Shown here in pieces: positions 1-8,122 of a stretch of 64,000 nt of DNA (the first letter of the stretch is position 1; every line of letters begins with the position of its first letter). Origin of the DNA: a bacterium (GTDB lineage Bacteria > SAR324 > XYD2-FULL-50-16); assembly GCA_018829445.1 (NCBI GenBank), contig JAHJTV010000082.1, forward strand, positions 1 through 64,000, given 5' to 3'. Made by a program: the position numbers and the translations under genes. A model generated the notes under the pieces. It saw only the letters and a list, made by a program, of their open reading frames with translations, made no database searches and was not told the DNA's origin.

Positions 1-9
1 CACCTGCTC

Positions 10-74
10 GTAGGTTGGGCTACTTGTTGCCCAACATTGCTTTCTATTGATGGGCAACGAGTAGCCCATCCTAC
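10..74. repeat. imperfect long hairpin (dispersed-repeat type)
   Basis: Two arms of about 26 bases, 10-35 and 49-74, are reverse complements with a few mismatches around a 13-base loop. Both arms carry GGGCTACT and TTGCCCA. The form is that of a short intergenic inverted-repeat element. No transposase is nearby and no long T-run follows, so it is not a convincing terminator. Confidence 0.6.
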
Positions 75-258
75 TTTTTCTAAACAAATAATAGCTAAAG
101 TTAAAGTAATGGCGTCTTTGTACATTCCATTGTTTTGAAAGACGTTTCTCGTTATTGTTGCAATAACCTAACCGGACATTGCTGATTTTAAACACAAGAT
201 GTTTGACTTTGGAGCTTAGCATGGTTCAATGAAAGTTTTGAGTTGTGTAAAACTATAA

Positions 259-296
259 TCGTGTACGAGGACGAGGACGATCACGAGCACGTTTAC
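259..296. repeat. short degenerate hexamer repeat
   Basis: About six degenerate copies of a 6-base unit (forms such as ACGAGG, ACGATC, ACGAGC) lie just downstream of the exporter gene. It is a simple-sequence tract with no coding evidence. Bases 75-258 hold nothing I recognise. Confidence 0.45.
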
Positions 297-327
297 GGTT
301 TAAAAGTCTATTCCCTTATAGGAGTAG

Positions 328-2880
328 TCAAAACCGGCCTCTCTGAGATCGGTTTTGATTGGTGACGTATAACAAAGCAGGCAACAGAATCAGATCGGCC
401 AGGGTCGCAGTTATAATAGAGACGGCGCTCAATATCCCAAAATAGCTGAATCCCTTATTACTGGAAAAAAGAAATACCAGGAACCCAATGGACAAAACAA
501 GAGAGGTGAAAATAATGGCTTGTCCAGCCTCCCTGTATGCATGGATGATAGACTGCTTTACATCATTGCTGCTCTGCATCTCCAGCCTGAAATGGGTGAG
601 AAAATGGATGGTATCATCCACCGCAATTCCAATAATAATGGGGACGACTAACAAAGTATGGACGTCAAGGGCCATGTCAAAATATCCCATTACCCCAAAT
701 GCAGTAACAATCGGCAATAAATTTGGAATAATGGCAATAAAGCCGATTTTTAAAGATCCCAGCACCACCAATAAAATAACCGAAATCGCACCGAGGGCGA
801 CAGCAAAGCTTCGAACCTGAGACCAACTGATATAGTCCATTAGTTTCAGCTGCAGGGGAAGCTGTCCGGTGGTGGTAACCTTGAGATTGGGATAACTGTT
901 TTTTAATGGTTTCAGATGCTGGTTGATATAACTATCAACAGCGTTCATCAACTCCAATCCTTTGATAGAACCGATGTTTTTGCTGTTTATTCCGATTCTG
1001 ACCAGTCGATAATCATCAGAAACCAATTGCCGTCTGTCTTTGGAATTGGCGCTTTCAAAGAGAAACAGGGTTTGCGCCAGCAATCGCGGATCTTCAGGGA
1101 TAATATATTTTTCCTGTCTGCCCTCGTTTAAAGCCTTGAATGAATCCTTGGTAACATTGCTTAAGGAAAGGGTTTTAATAACGATGTCCGGAAAATTCGA
1201 TTCCACATAGGACTGAAGGTCATCCACCGCCTGCAACAGGGCAGGATCTTTAAATCCATCTACCTGCCCGGAATCGACCAACACCTCAAGGTTTCCAGTG
1301 CCTCCCATGTACTTGTCTACAAGCTTGTACGCATCTTTTAAGGGAACGCTGTCTTTCAGGTTTTCAATGGAGTTGGATTCCACCCGGATTTTTAATGACC
1401 CGATAACCAAGATCACAGAAGCAACAGAGAATAACAGGATGATTTTCCAGGGTGCCAGGAAGATTATTTTTTCAAATCGGCGGATAAAGAGTTGAATGAG
1501 ATGCTCTTTCCCTTCGGCACTGCTTATTTTCAGGGCTTTTTTCTTCGATACCGGACTCCAGATGTCCAACATCAGAGGGAGAATAAAAATGGTGATAACG
1601 AATGCATACATAACTCCAATAGCCGCAAACACCGCGAACCTCTGCAGAGGTACGATGGGAATAAAAATCATGGAGAGCAGTCCCAGGGATGTCGTGATAC
1701 TGGTTAAAAAACAGGCCAATCCCGATTTCTTATAAACAGCCTGTATTGCTTCCCGATGAGTTCTTTTTTTGTTCCGGTAGAAGAGATAACCGGACAGGAT
1801 ATGGATAGCATCCCCTACGCCAACAGCCAGAACCAGGAATACAATGACATTATACATCTCGGTCATGGCTAACCCGCTCCAACCAATGGTCCCCATTACC
1901 CAGATGATTGAGAAAACAACGATGATGATCGGCCATAAAACGGCGCTAAAGGATCGGAACAGAATCCACAAAACCACAATGATCAAGACCAGACACCCTA
2001 GCATGATCAGCCCCATTTCAAATGTCATGTTCCTGAATGCATAGGACATTAGAGGCGGATTCCCAACCGGGTAAAACTTGAGAAAATCAGAGTATTGGGG
2101 CTGTTTGATAATGGCTGAGATCTCCTCCATGAAGGGAACGTATTCTCCTATTCGTGTTTTTTTGAATTTGGGCAGATAGTCTTCAGAATACATGTCCGGT
2201 AATTCAGTAAGCCCGATCTCCCCAAAATCGGTCATCTCAGCTTCATCATCAAAACCTGTTATTACAGTTTTGTTATCTTTAATCTGGTCAGAGATGGGAA
2301 CTGCATTAAAATCGGTCTTGATGATAATGCCGCCGAAACGAAAATCTTCGGAAAAGTAACGCTTGGGGTAGTCTGACTGTTGCTGTGCCGCCTTTTGTAA
2401 CCACTCAACGTCTTTTTCTGATTGTGGAATCTGATTTCCGATAAAATCCCTTGAAATCAGGGCGCCTTCCTTTGTTTCCAGATAGGAGGCATTAATGAGG
2501 GTCTTCACGTCGGTAATATGATTCAGAGACGAGGTTTCGCCTGATTGCGAAAATAGTCTGAAATTTAAAAGCTCCTCCTGAATTCCCTTAATGGCTTTAA
2601 GTGACTGTGGTGAAAAAACATTACCGTCCTTGGCTTCGTAAACAATATAAACCACTTCATCACCGCCGAAGATAGCCCTGAATTGATCATAAGCCTTTTT
2701 TACCGGCTCTCCCTCCCGGAAAAATGATACCATCGAGAGCTCAAGCTGAAACTTCCCAACCCCGGCGCCCAATAAAGCCGTTACTAAAACAAAACATAAC
2801 CAGGCTTTCCAACGGTTTTTTTCCAGATACCCCGGTATGCCTTCAAAGAACCTGTTTATCATTAATCGTATTTCTGCCAT
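328..2880 (-). CDS. RND superfamily (MMPL/HAE3-type) transporter
   Basis: A predicted inner-membrane exporter of 850 residues. It begins with one transmembrane helix (about residues 26-43) and a large extracytoplasmic loop. The first multi-helix block contains AVGVGDAIH; after a second large loop, a second block contains IGIAVDDTIH. This internally duplicated layout and the paired acidic-residue motifs are typical of RND/MMPL exporters, several of which move lipids, hopanoids or hydrophobic compounds. Length is normal for the HAE3/MMPL class. It lies downstream of, and in the same direction as, a TetR regulator gene, and both upstream regions carry the same palindrome, so TetR control is likely. 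Substrate unknown; nearby lipid-type dehydrogenases make a lipidic cargo plausible. Confidence 0.85.
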   Translation of the reverse strand: MAEIRLMINRFFEGIPGYLEKNRWKAWLCFVLVTALLGAGVGKFQLELSMVSFFREGEPVKKAYDQFRAIFGGDEVVYIVYEAKDGNVFSPQSLKAIKGIQEELLNFRLFSQSGETSSLNHITDVKTLINASYLETKEGALISRDFIGNQIPQSEKDVEWLQKAAQQQSDYPKRYFSEDFRFGGIIIKTDFNAVPISDQIKDNKTVITGFDDEAEMTDFGEIGLTELPDMYSEDYLPKFKKTRIGEYVPFMEEISAIIKQPQYSDFLKFYPVGNPPLMSYAFRNMTFEMGLIMLGCLVLIIVVLWILFRSFSAVLWPIIIVVFSIIWVMGTIGWSGLAMTEMYNVIVFLVLAVGVGDAIHILSGYLFYRNKKRTHREAIQAVYKKSGLACFLTSITTSLGLLSMIFIPIVPLQRFAVFAAIGVMYAFVITIFILPLMLDIWSPVSKKKALKISSAEGKEHLIQLFIRRFEKIIFLAPWKIILLFSVASVILVIGSLKIRVESNSIENLKDSVPLKDAYKLVDKYMGGTGNLEVLVDSGQVDGFKDPALLQAVDDLQSYVESNFPDIVIKTLSLSNVTKDSFKALNEGRQEKYIIPEDPRLLAQTLFLFESANSKDRRQLVSDDYRLVRIGINSKNIGSIKGLELMNAVDSYINQHLKPLKNSYPNLKVTTTGQLPLQLKLMDYISWSQVRSFAVALGAISVILLVVLGSLKIGFIAIIPNLLPIVTAFGVMGYFDMALDVHTLLVVPIIIGIAVDDTIHFLTHFRLEMQSSNDVKQSIIHAYREAGQAIIFTSLVLSIGFLVFLFSSNKGFSYFGILSAVSIITATLADLILLPALLYVTNQNRSQRGRF

Positions 2881-2978
2881 GATCCTCCTTATCCCTGCAC
2901 TAAATGTTCACCATGAATTGGACGCATTATGTAAAAAACGCCAGTTGATAACCGCATGATATATAAAATAAACAAATA

Positions 2979-2996
2979 TGACCGAACTTTCAGTCA
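2979..2996. promoter_or_regulatory. putative TetR operator upstream of the RND exporter
   Basis: TGACCGAACTTTCAGTCA is an 8-2-8 inverted repeat with one mismatch between the arms, about 100 bases upstream of the exporter start. The same palindrome, differing at a few positions, lies upstream of the tetR gene at 3646-3663. On the minus strand it contains TTGACT, a possible -35 element, so bound repressor could block the exporter promoter. Confidence 0.7.
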
Positions 2997-3042
2997 AATT
3001 ATAACTCCACTTTTCCTCGCTTGGGAAAACCTTGTTCGTCTA

Positions 3043-3636
3043 TTATCGGTTTTTAGTTAAGGCATCGATAATAAACCCGGCTGTATCACTTACAATCTCC
3101 TGTAAAGGAAATGCCTCTTTGTTGGTACTCCAGATAATAATTAACCCGTGCAGCAATCCGATCAGGGCAGAAGAGAGGTTTTGATGCAGGGGTTCCACGG
3201 AATCGGTTTGTTGAATATCCTTCAGTAACTGACTTAACAGTTCCCTGAATTGCAGAATCCCCTGACTCAAAGAACTGTCCGGGCCGCTTCGTACCAGCGA
3301 AGCCAGTATTTCAAGCTGTAACCCCGGGGGATAAGGACTATGCTCTATCGAACCTGTAAAACTCTCCAGTAAATATCTCACTTTTTCCTCCGGGGAGGAC
3401 GAGCTATTCATTACTTCCTGGATATTATGATTTCTTGATCCGATATGCTGTTCAAGGATCGACTGAAAAATCTCTTCTTTGTTCTTGTAGTAAAGATAGA
3501 TGGTTCCTTTTCCGATACCAGCTTCTTCAGCGATATCCTGGATCTTGGTTCCGGCGGTGCCTTTTCTCCCAATTACCTGTAAGGCAGCTTCCAGTATTTG
3601 TGCTTTCTTCTCTTCTCGATTGATTATTTTTGCCAT
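3043..3636 (-). CDS. TetR/AcrR family transcriptional regulator
   Basis: A 197-residue one-component regulator. The N-terminal region (about residues 8-55) is a TetR helix-turn-helix, with the typical run ILEAALQVIGRKG followed by GIGKGTIYLYYKNKEEIF. The rest is an all-helical ligand-binding region of usual length for the family. The start ATG is fixed by the family-typical N-terminus. It lies 162 bases upstream of the RND exporter in the same direction. The gene's own promoter (3663-3691) overlaps a palindromic operator, so it probably represses itself and the exporter. Ligand unknown. Confidence 0.88.
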   Translation of the reverse strand: MAKIINREEKKAQILEAALQVIGRKGTAGTKIQDIAEEAGIGKGTIYLYYKNKEEIFQSILEQHIGSRNHNIQEVMNSSSSPEEKVRYLLESFTGSIEHSPYPPGLQLEILASLVRSGPDSSLSQGILQFRELLSQLLKDIQQTDSVEPLHQNLSSALIGLLHGLIIIWSTNKEAFPLQEIVSDTAGFIIDALTKNR

Positions 3637-3645
3637 AATATTTTT

Positions 3646-3663
3646 TGACTGAATTTTCGGTCA
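3646..3663. promoter_or_regulatory. putative TetR autoregulatory operator
   Basis: TGACTGAATTTTCGGTCA is an 8-2-8 inverted repeat starting 10 bases upstream of the tetR start. It shares the TGACYGAA half-site with the palindrome at 2979-2996. It abuts the -10 box of the predicted tetR promoter, a classic repressor position. Confidence 0.72.
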
Positions 3664-3691
3664 TTTTAAAAAGTCTATTTGCTTCTGTCAA
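3663..3691 (-). promoter_or_regulatory. sigma-70-type promoter of tetR
   Basis: On the minus strand, TTGACA (3686-3691) is followed after 17 bases by TAAAAT (3663-3668). This near-consensus promoter drives the TetR gene and touches the operator at its downstream edge. Confidence 0.6.
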
Positions 3692-3787
3692 TCGGAAATC
3701 TGTTCAATTCAACAAAGCTCTGTTTTAGCAGGAAACTTAAAAAAGTTTGATTGTGTGAAACGGTAGTTTCCCATGATGTTTTCTTAT

Positions 3788-3883
3788 GCAGGGATTATGG
3801 CAGGGCGGGATTACATCCCATAAGTGCTTAAATAAGCACATTTTGCCAAGAGCAGGGATTATGGCAGGGCGGGGTTGCATCCC
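3788..3883. repeat. pair of 32-bp direct repeats, 64-bp period
   Basis: Two near-identical 32-base copies, 3788-3819 and 3852-3883, both begin GCAGGGATTATGGCAGGGCG. The spacing from start to start is 64 bases. They lie in the 0.75-kb non-coding stretch between tetR and marR and look like part of a dispersed intergenic repeat. Confidence 0.6.
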
Positions 3884-3901
3884 CGCCAGTACAAGCTCAA
3901 A

Positions 3902-3921
3902 GGCGGCCATGTAAGGCCGCC
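3902..3921. repeat. GC-rich perfect hairpin, related to 9199-9265
   Basis: GGCGGCC and GGCCGCC form a perfect 7-bp stem around a 6-base loop (ATGTAA). The same GCCATGTAA core recurs at 9199-9265, pointing to a dispersed palindromic element rather than a gene-specific terminator. Confidence 0.5.
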
Positions 3922-4057
3922 CTACCGTTTTGAAAAACTGAATTTTGCCTTGAAAATATCCTCATTTAAGCGCTTATGGGGTTACATCTCCGCCGAAACT
4001 ACTGTACAAATTGGCACAATTTTGAATATTGGTATCAGGTTAAAAGCTGAAAATAGG

Positions 4058-4089
4058 CGTTTGTATACTTAGTAAAGAACGTCCCCTTT
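4058..4089 (-). repeat. 32-bp dispersed repeat, copy 1 (inverted)
   Basis: On the minus strand this begins AAAGGGGACGTTC and ends TATACAAACG. It is identical over 32 bases to 15239-15270 and differs at two positions from 13519-13550, both of which lie in the opposite orientation. The GGGGAC start recalls repeats linked to REP-associated transposases, but no transposase gene is present. Confidence 0.7.
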
Positions 4090-4253
4090 ATCGTTTCATG
4101 AAAAACCGCTCTGCCGTTAAAAAGTATAAGTTTCCCACCAAAAATGCCTTTAAGCAACCGCTTGTGCGATGTAGCCCCGTCAGAATAAACCGTAAGAAGG
4201 CTAAGCAGGATCATCTTACGGTTTAAAGGGTAGGTTCTCTCTGTCTATTTATT

Positions 4254-4283
4254 CTGACAGAAGAAAAAATTAAAAACATATAA
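4254..4283 (+). promoter_or_regulatory. candidate sigma-70 promoter of marR
   Basis: CTGACA (4254-4259) is followed after 18 bases by TATAAT (4278-4283), about 100 bases upstream of the MarR start codon. A short palindrome lies just downstream. Confidence 0.45.
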
Positions 4284-4303
4284 TCAATAGGATAAATATA
4301 AAG

Positions 4304-4316
4304 CTTGCAATATGCA
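4304..4316. promoter_or_regulatory. candidate MarR operator
   Basis: TTGCAATATGCAA is a perfect 5-3-5 palindrome just downstream of the candidate -10 box and 68 bases before the MarR start. MarR proteins often bind TTGC-N-GCAA-like sites near +1 of their own genes. Position and symmetry are the only evidence. Confidence 0.35.
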
Positions 4317-4384
4317 AATAAATATGAAAAAGAGAAACAACACTGGAGTTTTATAAAGACGTATTAATTAAAAAAAGAGGAAGG

Positions 4385-4828
4385 ATGGAGCCGGAATTGC
4401 CTAAAAAAGAGTTGGATGAGTTGTTGTTTCAAGCGTTAAGAGCTGTGTATCGTTTTGAAAGGGTTAAAATGTCCAGATTCGGATTATCGTACGAGGGCAT
4501 TTTTCTTCTCCAGCATTTAAGACGCCATTCCAAATCCAGTATGAGTGAAATTGCCCAGGAGATGAGAAGTCCTGTCAGCACGGTTACCCGAATTGTGGAT
4601 CGTTTGGAGAAGAAGGGATTTATTTCTCGTATGCGTGATAAAAAGGATTTGAGAATCACACGGTTATTCTTGGAGCCGGTTGGTGAGACGGTAGTGAAAG
4701 AGATCGAGAAGCACACCTACCAGGTGTTGATGGAAAATCTAAAAGGGTTTGATAATCGGGATTTTGATTGTTTTATAAAAACAGCGATGAATATCGGTAA
4801 ACTGCTGGATACCACATCGTTGCCTTAA
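4385..4828 (+). CDS. MarR family transcriptional regulator
   Basis: A 147-residue winged-helix regulator. The recognition region (about residues 50-90) reads SMSEIAQEMRSPVSTVTRIV, followed by DRLEKKGFISRMRDKKDLR, the typical MarR recognition helix and wing. Length is normal for the family. An AGGAAGG ribosome binding site lies just before the ATG. A short-chain dehydrogenase gene starts 33 bases downstream in the same direction, so the pair is probably one operon. A promoter and palindrome upstream suggest autoregulation. Ligand unknown. Confidence 0.85.
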   Translation: MEPELPKKELDELLFQALRAVYRFERVKMSRFGLSYEGIFLLQHLRRHSKSSMSEIAQEMRSPVSTVTRIVDRLEKKGFISRMRDKKDLRITRLFLEPVGETVVKEIEKHTYQVLMENLKGFDNRDFDCFIKTAMNIGKLLDTTSLP

Positions 4829-4861
4829 CCAAGGGTACTAATTCTTAAAAAAAGGAGATAA

Positions 4862-5668
4862 ATGACTCAATTGCACGGAAGAATAGCTGTTGTTACGGGT
4901 GCTGCCATGGGTATGGGCAGGATGTTATCCTCCCTGTTACTGGAGGAGGGATGCAGGGTCGCATTGGTCGATGTCAACGAGGAGATGTTGCAGACAACGC
5001 AAAAAGAACTTTCCCGTAAGGGCGATTGTATGGCTTATCCCTGCGATATCTCAGATTCGGCAGCTGTGTACAAATTAGCAAAATCCATAGAGAGTGAATT
5101 TGGAGATGCTACACTGTTGATTAATAACGCCGGGATTGTGAAAGCCGGGAGATTGCTTGAGCTCGAAGATAAGGTGATTGAAAAAACAATTAGCGTGAAT
5201 TTAACGGCTCAATTCTGGACAGTTAAAGCCTTTCTGCCAAAAATGATTGAATTGAACGATGGCCATATTATCAATTTTGCGTCGGCTGGTGGAATTCTAT
5301 CAATACCCTGTCTGTCCGCATATTGTGCCAGCAAGTTTGGGGTAATCGGGTTTACGGATGCCATTCGGCAGGAGATGAAGAAGGAAAAAAGAAATATTCG
5401 GTTTACGGTTGTTTGTCCCAATACGGTTAATACCGGAATGTTTAAGGGGGCAAAAATGGTGACGGGAACCAGAATGTTGAAACCGGAAACGGTCTGCCAT
5501 CAGGTTTTAAAAGGGATTAAAGGGAATAAGGCGGTTATCGCTGTGCCCTCTGTTCCGGTTAAAATCGTAACACCGTTATTAAAGACACTATTGCCGGTTA
5601 ACGTCATGGATCGGATGAATAAGATGCTTGGGATGTGGGATGCCAATGATACCTGGACAGGTCGATAG
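4862..5668 (+). CDS. short-chain dehydrogenase/reductase (SDR, classical)
   Basis: A 268-residue NAD(P)-dependent oxidoreductase. The Rossmann motif TGAAMGMG lies at residues 12-19, NNAG at 88-91, the catalytic serine at about 141, and the YxxxK pair as Tyr154 and Lys158 (YCASK). The strand-2 acidic residue in VDVNEE favours NAD over NADP. An AAAGGAG ribosome binding site precedes the ATG. It probably forms an operon with the MarR gene upstream. The long C-terminal segment resembles SDRs acting on hydrophobic acyl or steroid-like substrates, but the substrate cannot be read from sequence. Confidence 0.85.
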   Translation: MTQLHGRIAVVTGAAMGMGRMLSSLLLEEGCRVALVDVNEEMLQTTQKELSRKGDCMAYPCDISDSAAVYKLAKSIESEFGDATLLINNAGIVKAGRLLELEDKVIEKTISVNLTAQFWTVKAFLPKMIELNDGHIINFASAGGILSIPCLSAYCASKFGVIGFTDAIRQEMKKEKRNIRFTVVCPNTVNTGMFKGAKMVTGTRMLKPETVCHQVLKGIKGNKAVIAVPSVPVKIVTPLLKTLLPVNVMDRMNKMLGMWDANDTWTGR

Positions 5669-5704
5669 CAGATCAATCTTTAATTGCTGCCTGTCCAATT
5701 TGGA

Positions 5705-6391
5705 TCAGTTTCTGGCGAATTGAAGTTTTTCCAGGATCTCCGAAGGATGGTCAATAACGAAGTCTGCCCTGGGCGAAGCATCCTCAAGTTTCTGCCGTGA
5801 AGCAAAACCGGTTGTAACCGATATCGTATGAATCTTGCCATTGGTTCTGGATTTGGAGGCATTAACGGCAGTCAAAACATCACTGGGTTGGTCTCCTATA
5901 TATACAGCCTCTGAAAAGCTTGATTCAAGAGAATCCAGTACTTCCAGCAAAGTTGTCGGGTCGGGTTTCAACGGGGTATTGTTTTCTTTTTCGACTCCTT
6001 TAATGACGTCAAAATGATCATATAATTGATGATGTTTTAACCCCTCCTCAAGCACAGATTGGACATTGGAGGAGACAATTGCCAGTTTGATGTGACTTAG
6101 ATCCGAAAGCGTTTCAATGACCTGCTGAATCCCATCCACCAACTCCGGTGGATGGGTGGAGTGATATTGGATATATTCCTGAAAGATCTTTTCCAGATCG
6201 TTATCCCAATCAAATCCTAGGAATTTATAGAACTCGGGATAGGGTTCGAAAAAATTCTGTTTTAATTGTTCGATTGATTTAATCGATAGATTGATTCTAA
6301 AAACCGAAGCAGCATGTTGAAACCATTTAAAAATGCTGCCAACCGAATCTGCAATGACACCATCAAAGTCGAAAATAACCGTATTAACCAT
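5705..6391 (-). CDS. HAD-superfamily hydrolase, phosphoglycolate phosphatase-like
   Basis: A 228-residue HAD phosphatase. Motif I, DFDGVIADS, supplies nucleophile Asp8 and acid Asp10. Motif II lies at IVSSN, motif III at the lysine of LKPDP, and motif IV at YIGDQPSD. The helical cap between motifs I and II is of the small C1 type seen in Gph and beta-phosphoglucomutase-like enzymes. It converges with the SDR gene (36-base gap). Substrate unassigned. A glucosyl-3-phosphoglycerate phosphatase role for the distant 46-kb cluster is conceivable but unsupported. Confidence 0.75.
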   Translation of the reverse strand: MVNTVIFDFDGVIADSVGSIFKWFQHAASVFRINLSIKSIEQLKQNFFEPYPEFYKFLGFDWDNDLEKIFQEYIQYHSTHPPELVDGIQQVIETLSDLSHIKLAIVSSNVQSVLEEGLKHHQLYDHFDVIKGVEKENNTPLKPDPTTLLEVLDSLESSFSEAVYIGDQPSDVLTAVNASKSRTNGKIHTISVTTGFASRQKLEDASPRADFVIDHPSEILEKLQFARN

Positions 6392-6703
6392 CTCTCAAAT
6401 CCATTAAGTTTTTATTTGGTCTGTCACTTTTTTTCAGCGACGAATCTCCAGAATCTCTTGATTTCCGTAAAAGGGCAAGCGGTTTTTGGACAAGATGAGG
6501 ATGGTAGGGTGGGGAAGGTTTTTTTGGATATTTGTTGGGAATTCTCCATTCCCGCGAGTGAGAATAGAAAACCACAGAGAAAGAAACAAGAGACTTGACG
6601 GGTTGAAGAGTTCGATATAACGATAAACCCAAAGATTAAACAATTTTCATTAAAAAAGCAGTTCACGATATTGTTTCAAATGTAAATATAAAAAAGGAGC
6701 AGA
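6392..6703. other. intergenic region without recognisable gene
   Basis: About 310 bases between divergent genes. Overlapping short reading frames occur on both strands, but none has a ribosome binding site or family likeness. It presumably holds the two divergent promoters; I could not pick out clear -35/-10 pairs. Confidence 0.4.
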
Positions 6704-7096
6704 ATGTCCGGCTTTGAACAGGAAACCCTCGACAGTGTTGCGGGAATATATGAGGAGCATTTTTGCAGCGTTCCCAAGTATTTGATTTTCACCCTGCTGA
6801 CCTGTGGTGTTTTTAATCTGTACTGGAATTACAGGCAGATGAAGGCGTGCAATGACCTACTGGATGAAGATGAATTCAGCTTCTGGCCCTGGTTATTACT
6901 GACGATTATCACGTGTGGTATTTATCACATCTACTATCAGTACAAGATGGGACGGAGCATTGTTGAGATCCAACGGAAAGAGGGGAAAAGGGAATTCGAA
7001 ATTTTGCCAGTAATCAGTGTGGTTGTTACCTTGTTTGGATTGTCCATTGTGGTAGACTGTATCCATCAACTGGAGATCAATAAGCTGGTTGAATGA
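6704..7096 (+). CDS. small membrane protein, DUF4234-like
   Basis: A 130-residue membrane protein of unknown function. It contains two similar units: FTLLTCGVFNLYWNYRQMK (about residues 28-46) and LTIITCGIYHIYYQYKMG (about 65-82), each a hydrophobic helix ending in T-C-G-aromatic-Y. This duplicated pattern is the signature of DUF4234 proteins. A third hydrophobic helix follows (about 101-120). A strong AAGGAG site precedes the ATG. The DUF2752 gene starts 20 bases downstream, so they are probably cotranscribed. Confidence 0.7.
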   Translation: MSGFEQETLDSVAGIYEEHFCSVPKYLIFTLLTCGVFNLYWNYRQMKACNDLLDEDEFSFWPWLLLTIITCGIYHIYYQYKMGRSIVEIQRKEGKREFEILPVISVVVTLFGLSIVVDCIHQLEINKLVE

Positions 7097-7116
7097 TCCG
7101 GAACAGATAAGATTCC

Positions 7117-7521
7117 ATGAAATTGAAACATTTTCAAAACCCGGAGTGCCTCCTGAAACTGGCAATAGGTCTTATCCTGTTAACCGTTGCTACTTCGGGA
7201 CTGCTATATCACTTATTGGATATCAATCTCTTAACATCGGCACCGAGATTCTCCATTTGTCCCTTCCATTTCTTAACTCACAAACCCTGTCCCGGATGCG
7301 GTATTTTGCGTGCGCTGATCTCCATCGGACAGCTGCAGTTTCATCAGGCGTTGCAGTATAATCTGTTTTCTTTTCCATTGCTGGCAGTCATGGTGTCCTA
7401 TCTTCTCCCCTGGCAACCATTGCAGAAGATTATTCAGCCTCATTGGTATAAATTCGGGCTGATTGTCATTCTTATTTTTGGAATTTTAAGGCTTTGTTTT
7501 CCAGAGCTTTATCCAGTCTGA
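7117..7521 (+). CDS. DUF2752 family membrane protein
   Basis: A 134-residue integral membrane protein. The diagnostic motif, CPFHFLTHKPCPGCGILRA, spans about residues 48-66, with Cys48, Cys58 and Cys61; it matches the cysteine/histidine motif of DUF2752. Three hydrophobic segments lie at about 13-33, 82-98 and 108-126. No function is established for the family. It follows the DUF4234 gene and converges on a second cysteine-rich membrane protein. Confidence 0.75.
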   Translation: MKLKHFQNPECLLKLAIGLILLTVATSGLLYHLLDINLLTSAPRFSICPFHFLTHKPCPGCGILRALISIGQLQFHQALQYNLFSFPLLAVMVSYLLPWQPLQKIIQPHWYKFGLIVILIFGILRLCFPELYPV

Positions 7522-7543
7522 TGAAGAAAGCCTGACACCTCAT

Positions 7544-8068
7544 TCAGCAGTTGACCTTTTTGGCGGCGCTTCCCGGACAGATCACCCTCATTATGCAATT
7601 GGTGCAGCTTTTTTTATGAAGCACTCCATTAATAATCACAAAACCAAGAAATACTCCCAATCCAACCCAGTTTGCCCGAACCGTTTGATTAAAAACGGCA
7701 TAAGTGATGAAAGTCAGCAAGGGAAATATCATGATAAGGCCCCAGGTGAGATTCCCCCCGATGGCGCCGATCTTTTTATTGCCACTGTTTTGTTTGAACA
7801 GCTTTTCTGCAAGTTTCCCCCAGCCACAATGACATTTTTTTCCATAATACCAGCAGGCAGTGCAAAGATGTTTTCTCAATACAACTCCTAACATGATGAC
7901 GGTAAATAGAATATATCCTACTGAAATAACGGGGATGTTTTTCACTTGGAACAGACTTGTTAAGACGGCTCCTGAAGTGATGAGGCCTATAATTAGGACA
8001 TTTTCAATGAGGATTTGTGTGTTGCTGGCTTCTTCTATTCCATTTAAATACAAGTTTTCCATATTCAT
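7544..8068 (-). CDS. cysteine-rich integral membrane protein, unknown function
   Basis: A 174-residue membrane protein that I cannot place in a family. Hydrophobic helices lie at about 24-40, 48-64, 106-125 and 135-150. Two cytosol- or periplasm-facing clusters follow helices: Cys69, Cys72, Cys79 and Cys81 (HLCTACWYYGKKCHCGWG), and Cys155, Cys158 and Cys164 (SCTNCIMRVICPG). The CxxC pairs suggest metal binding or redox chemistry. A GAGGAAA ribosome binding site precedes the start. The gene sits between the DUF2752 gene and an SDR gene. Confidence 0.65.
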   Translation of the reverse strand: MNMENLYLNGIEEASNTQILIENVLIIGLITSGAVLTSLFQVKNIPVISVGYILFTVIMLGVVLRKHLCTACWYYGKKCHCGWGKLAEKLFKQNSGNKKIGAIGGNLTWGLIMIFPLLTFITYAVFNQTVRANWVGLGVFLGFVIINGVLHKKSCTNCIMRVICPGSAAKKVNC

Positions 8069-8122
8069 GATTTCCTCTTTTTTAAGTTGCCAGTGGAGAT
8101 TTTTAAAACCGAAATGAATGAT

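Noticed and set aside
328..358. 9-bp hairpin (TCAAAACCG / CGGTTTTGA) at the exporter stop as a terminator
   Set aside because: It overlaps the last codons and no T-run follows on the minus strand.
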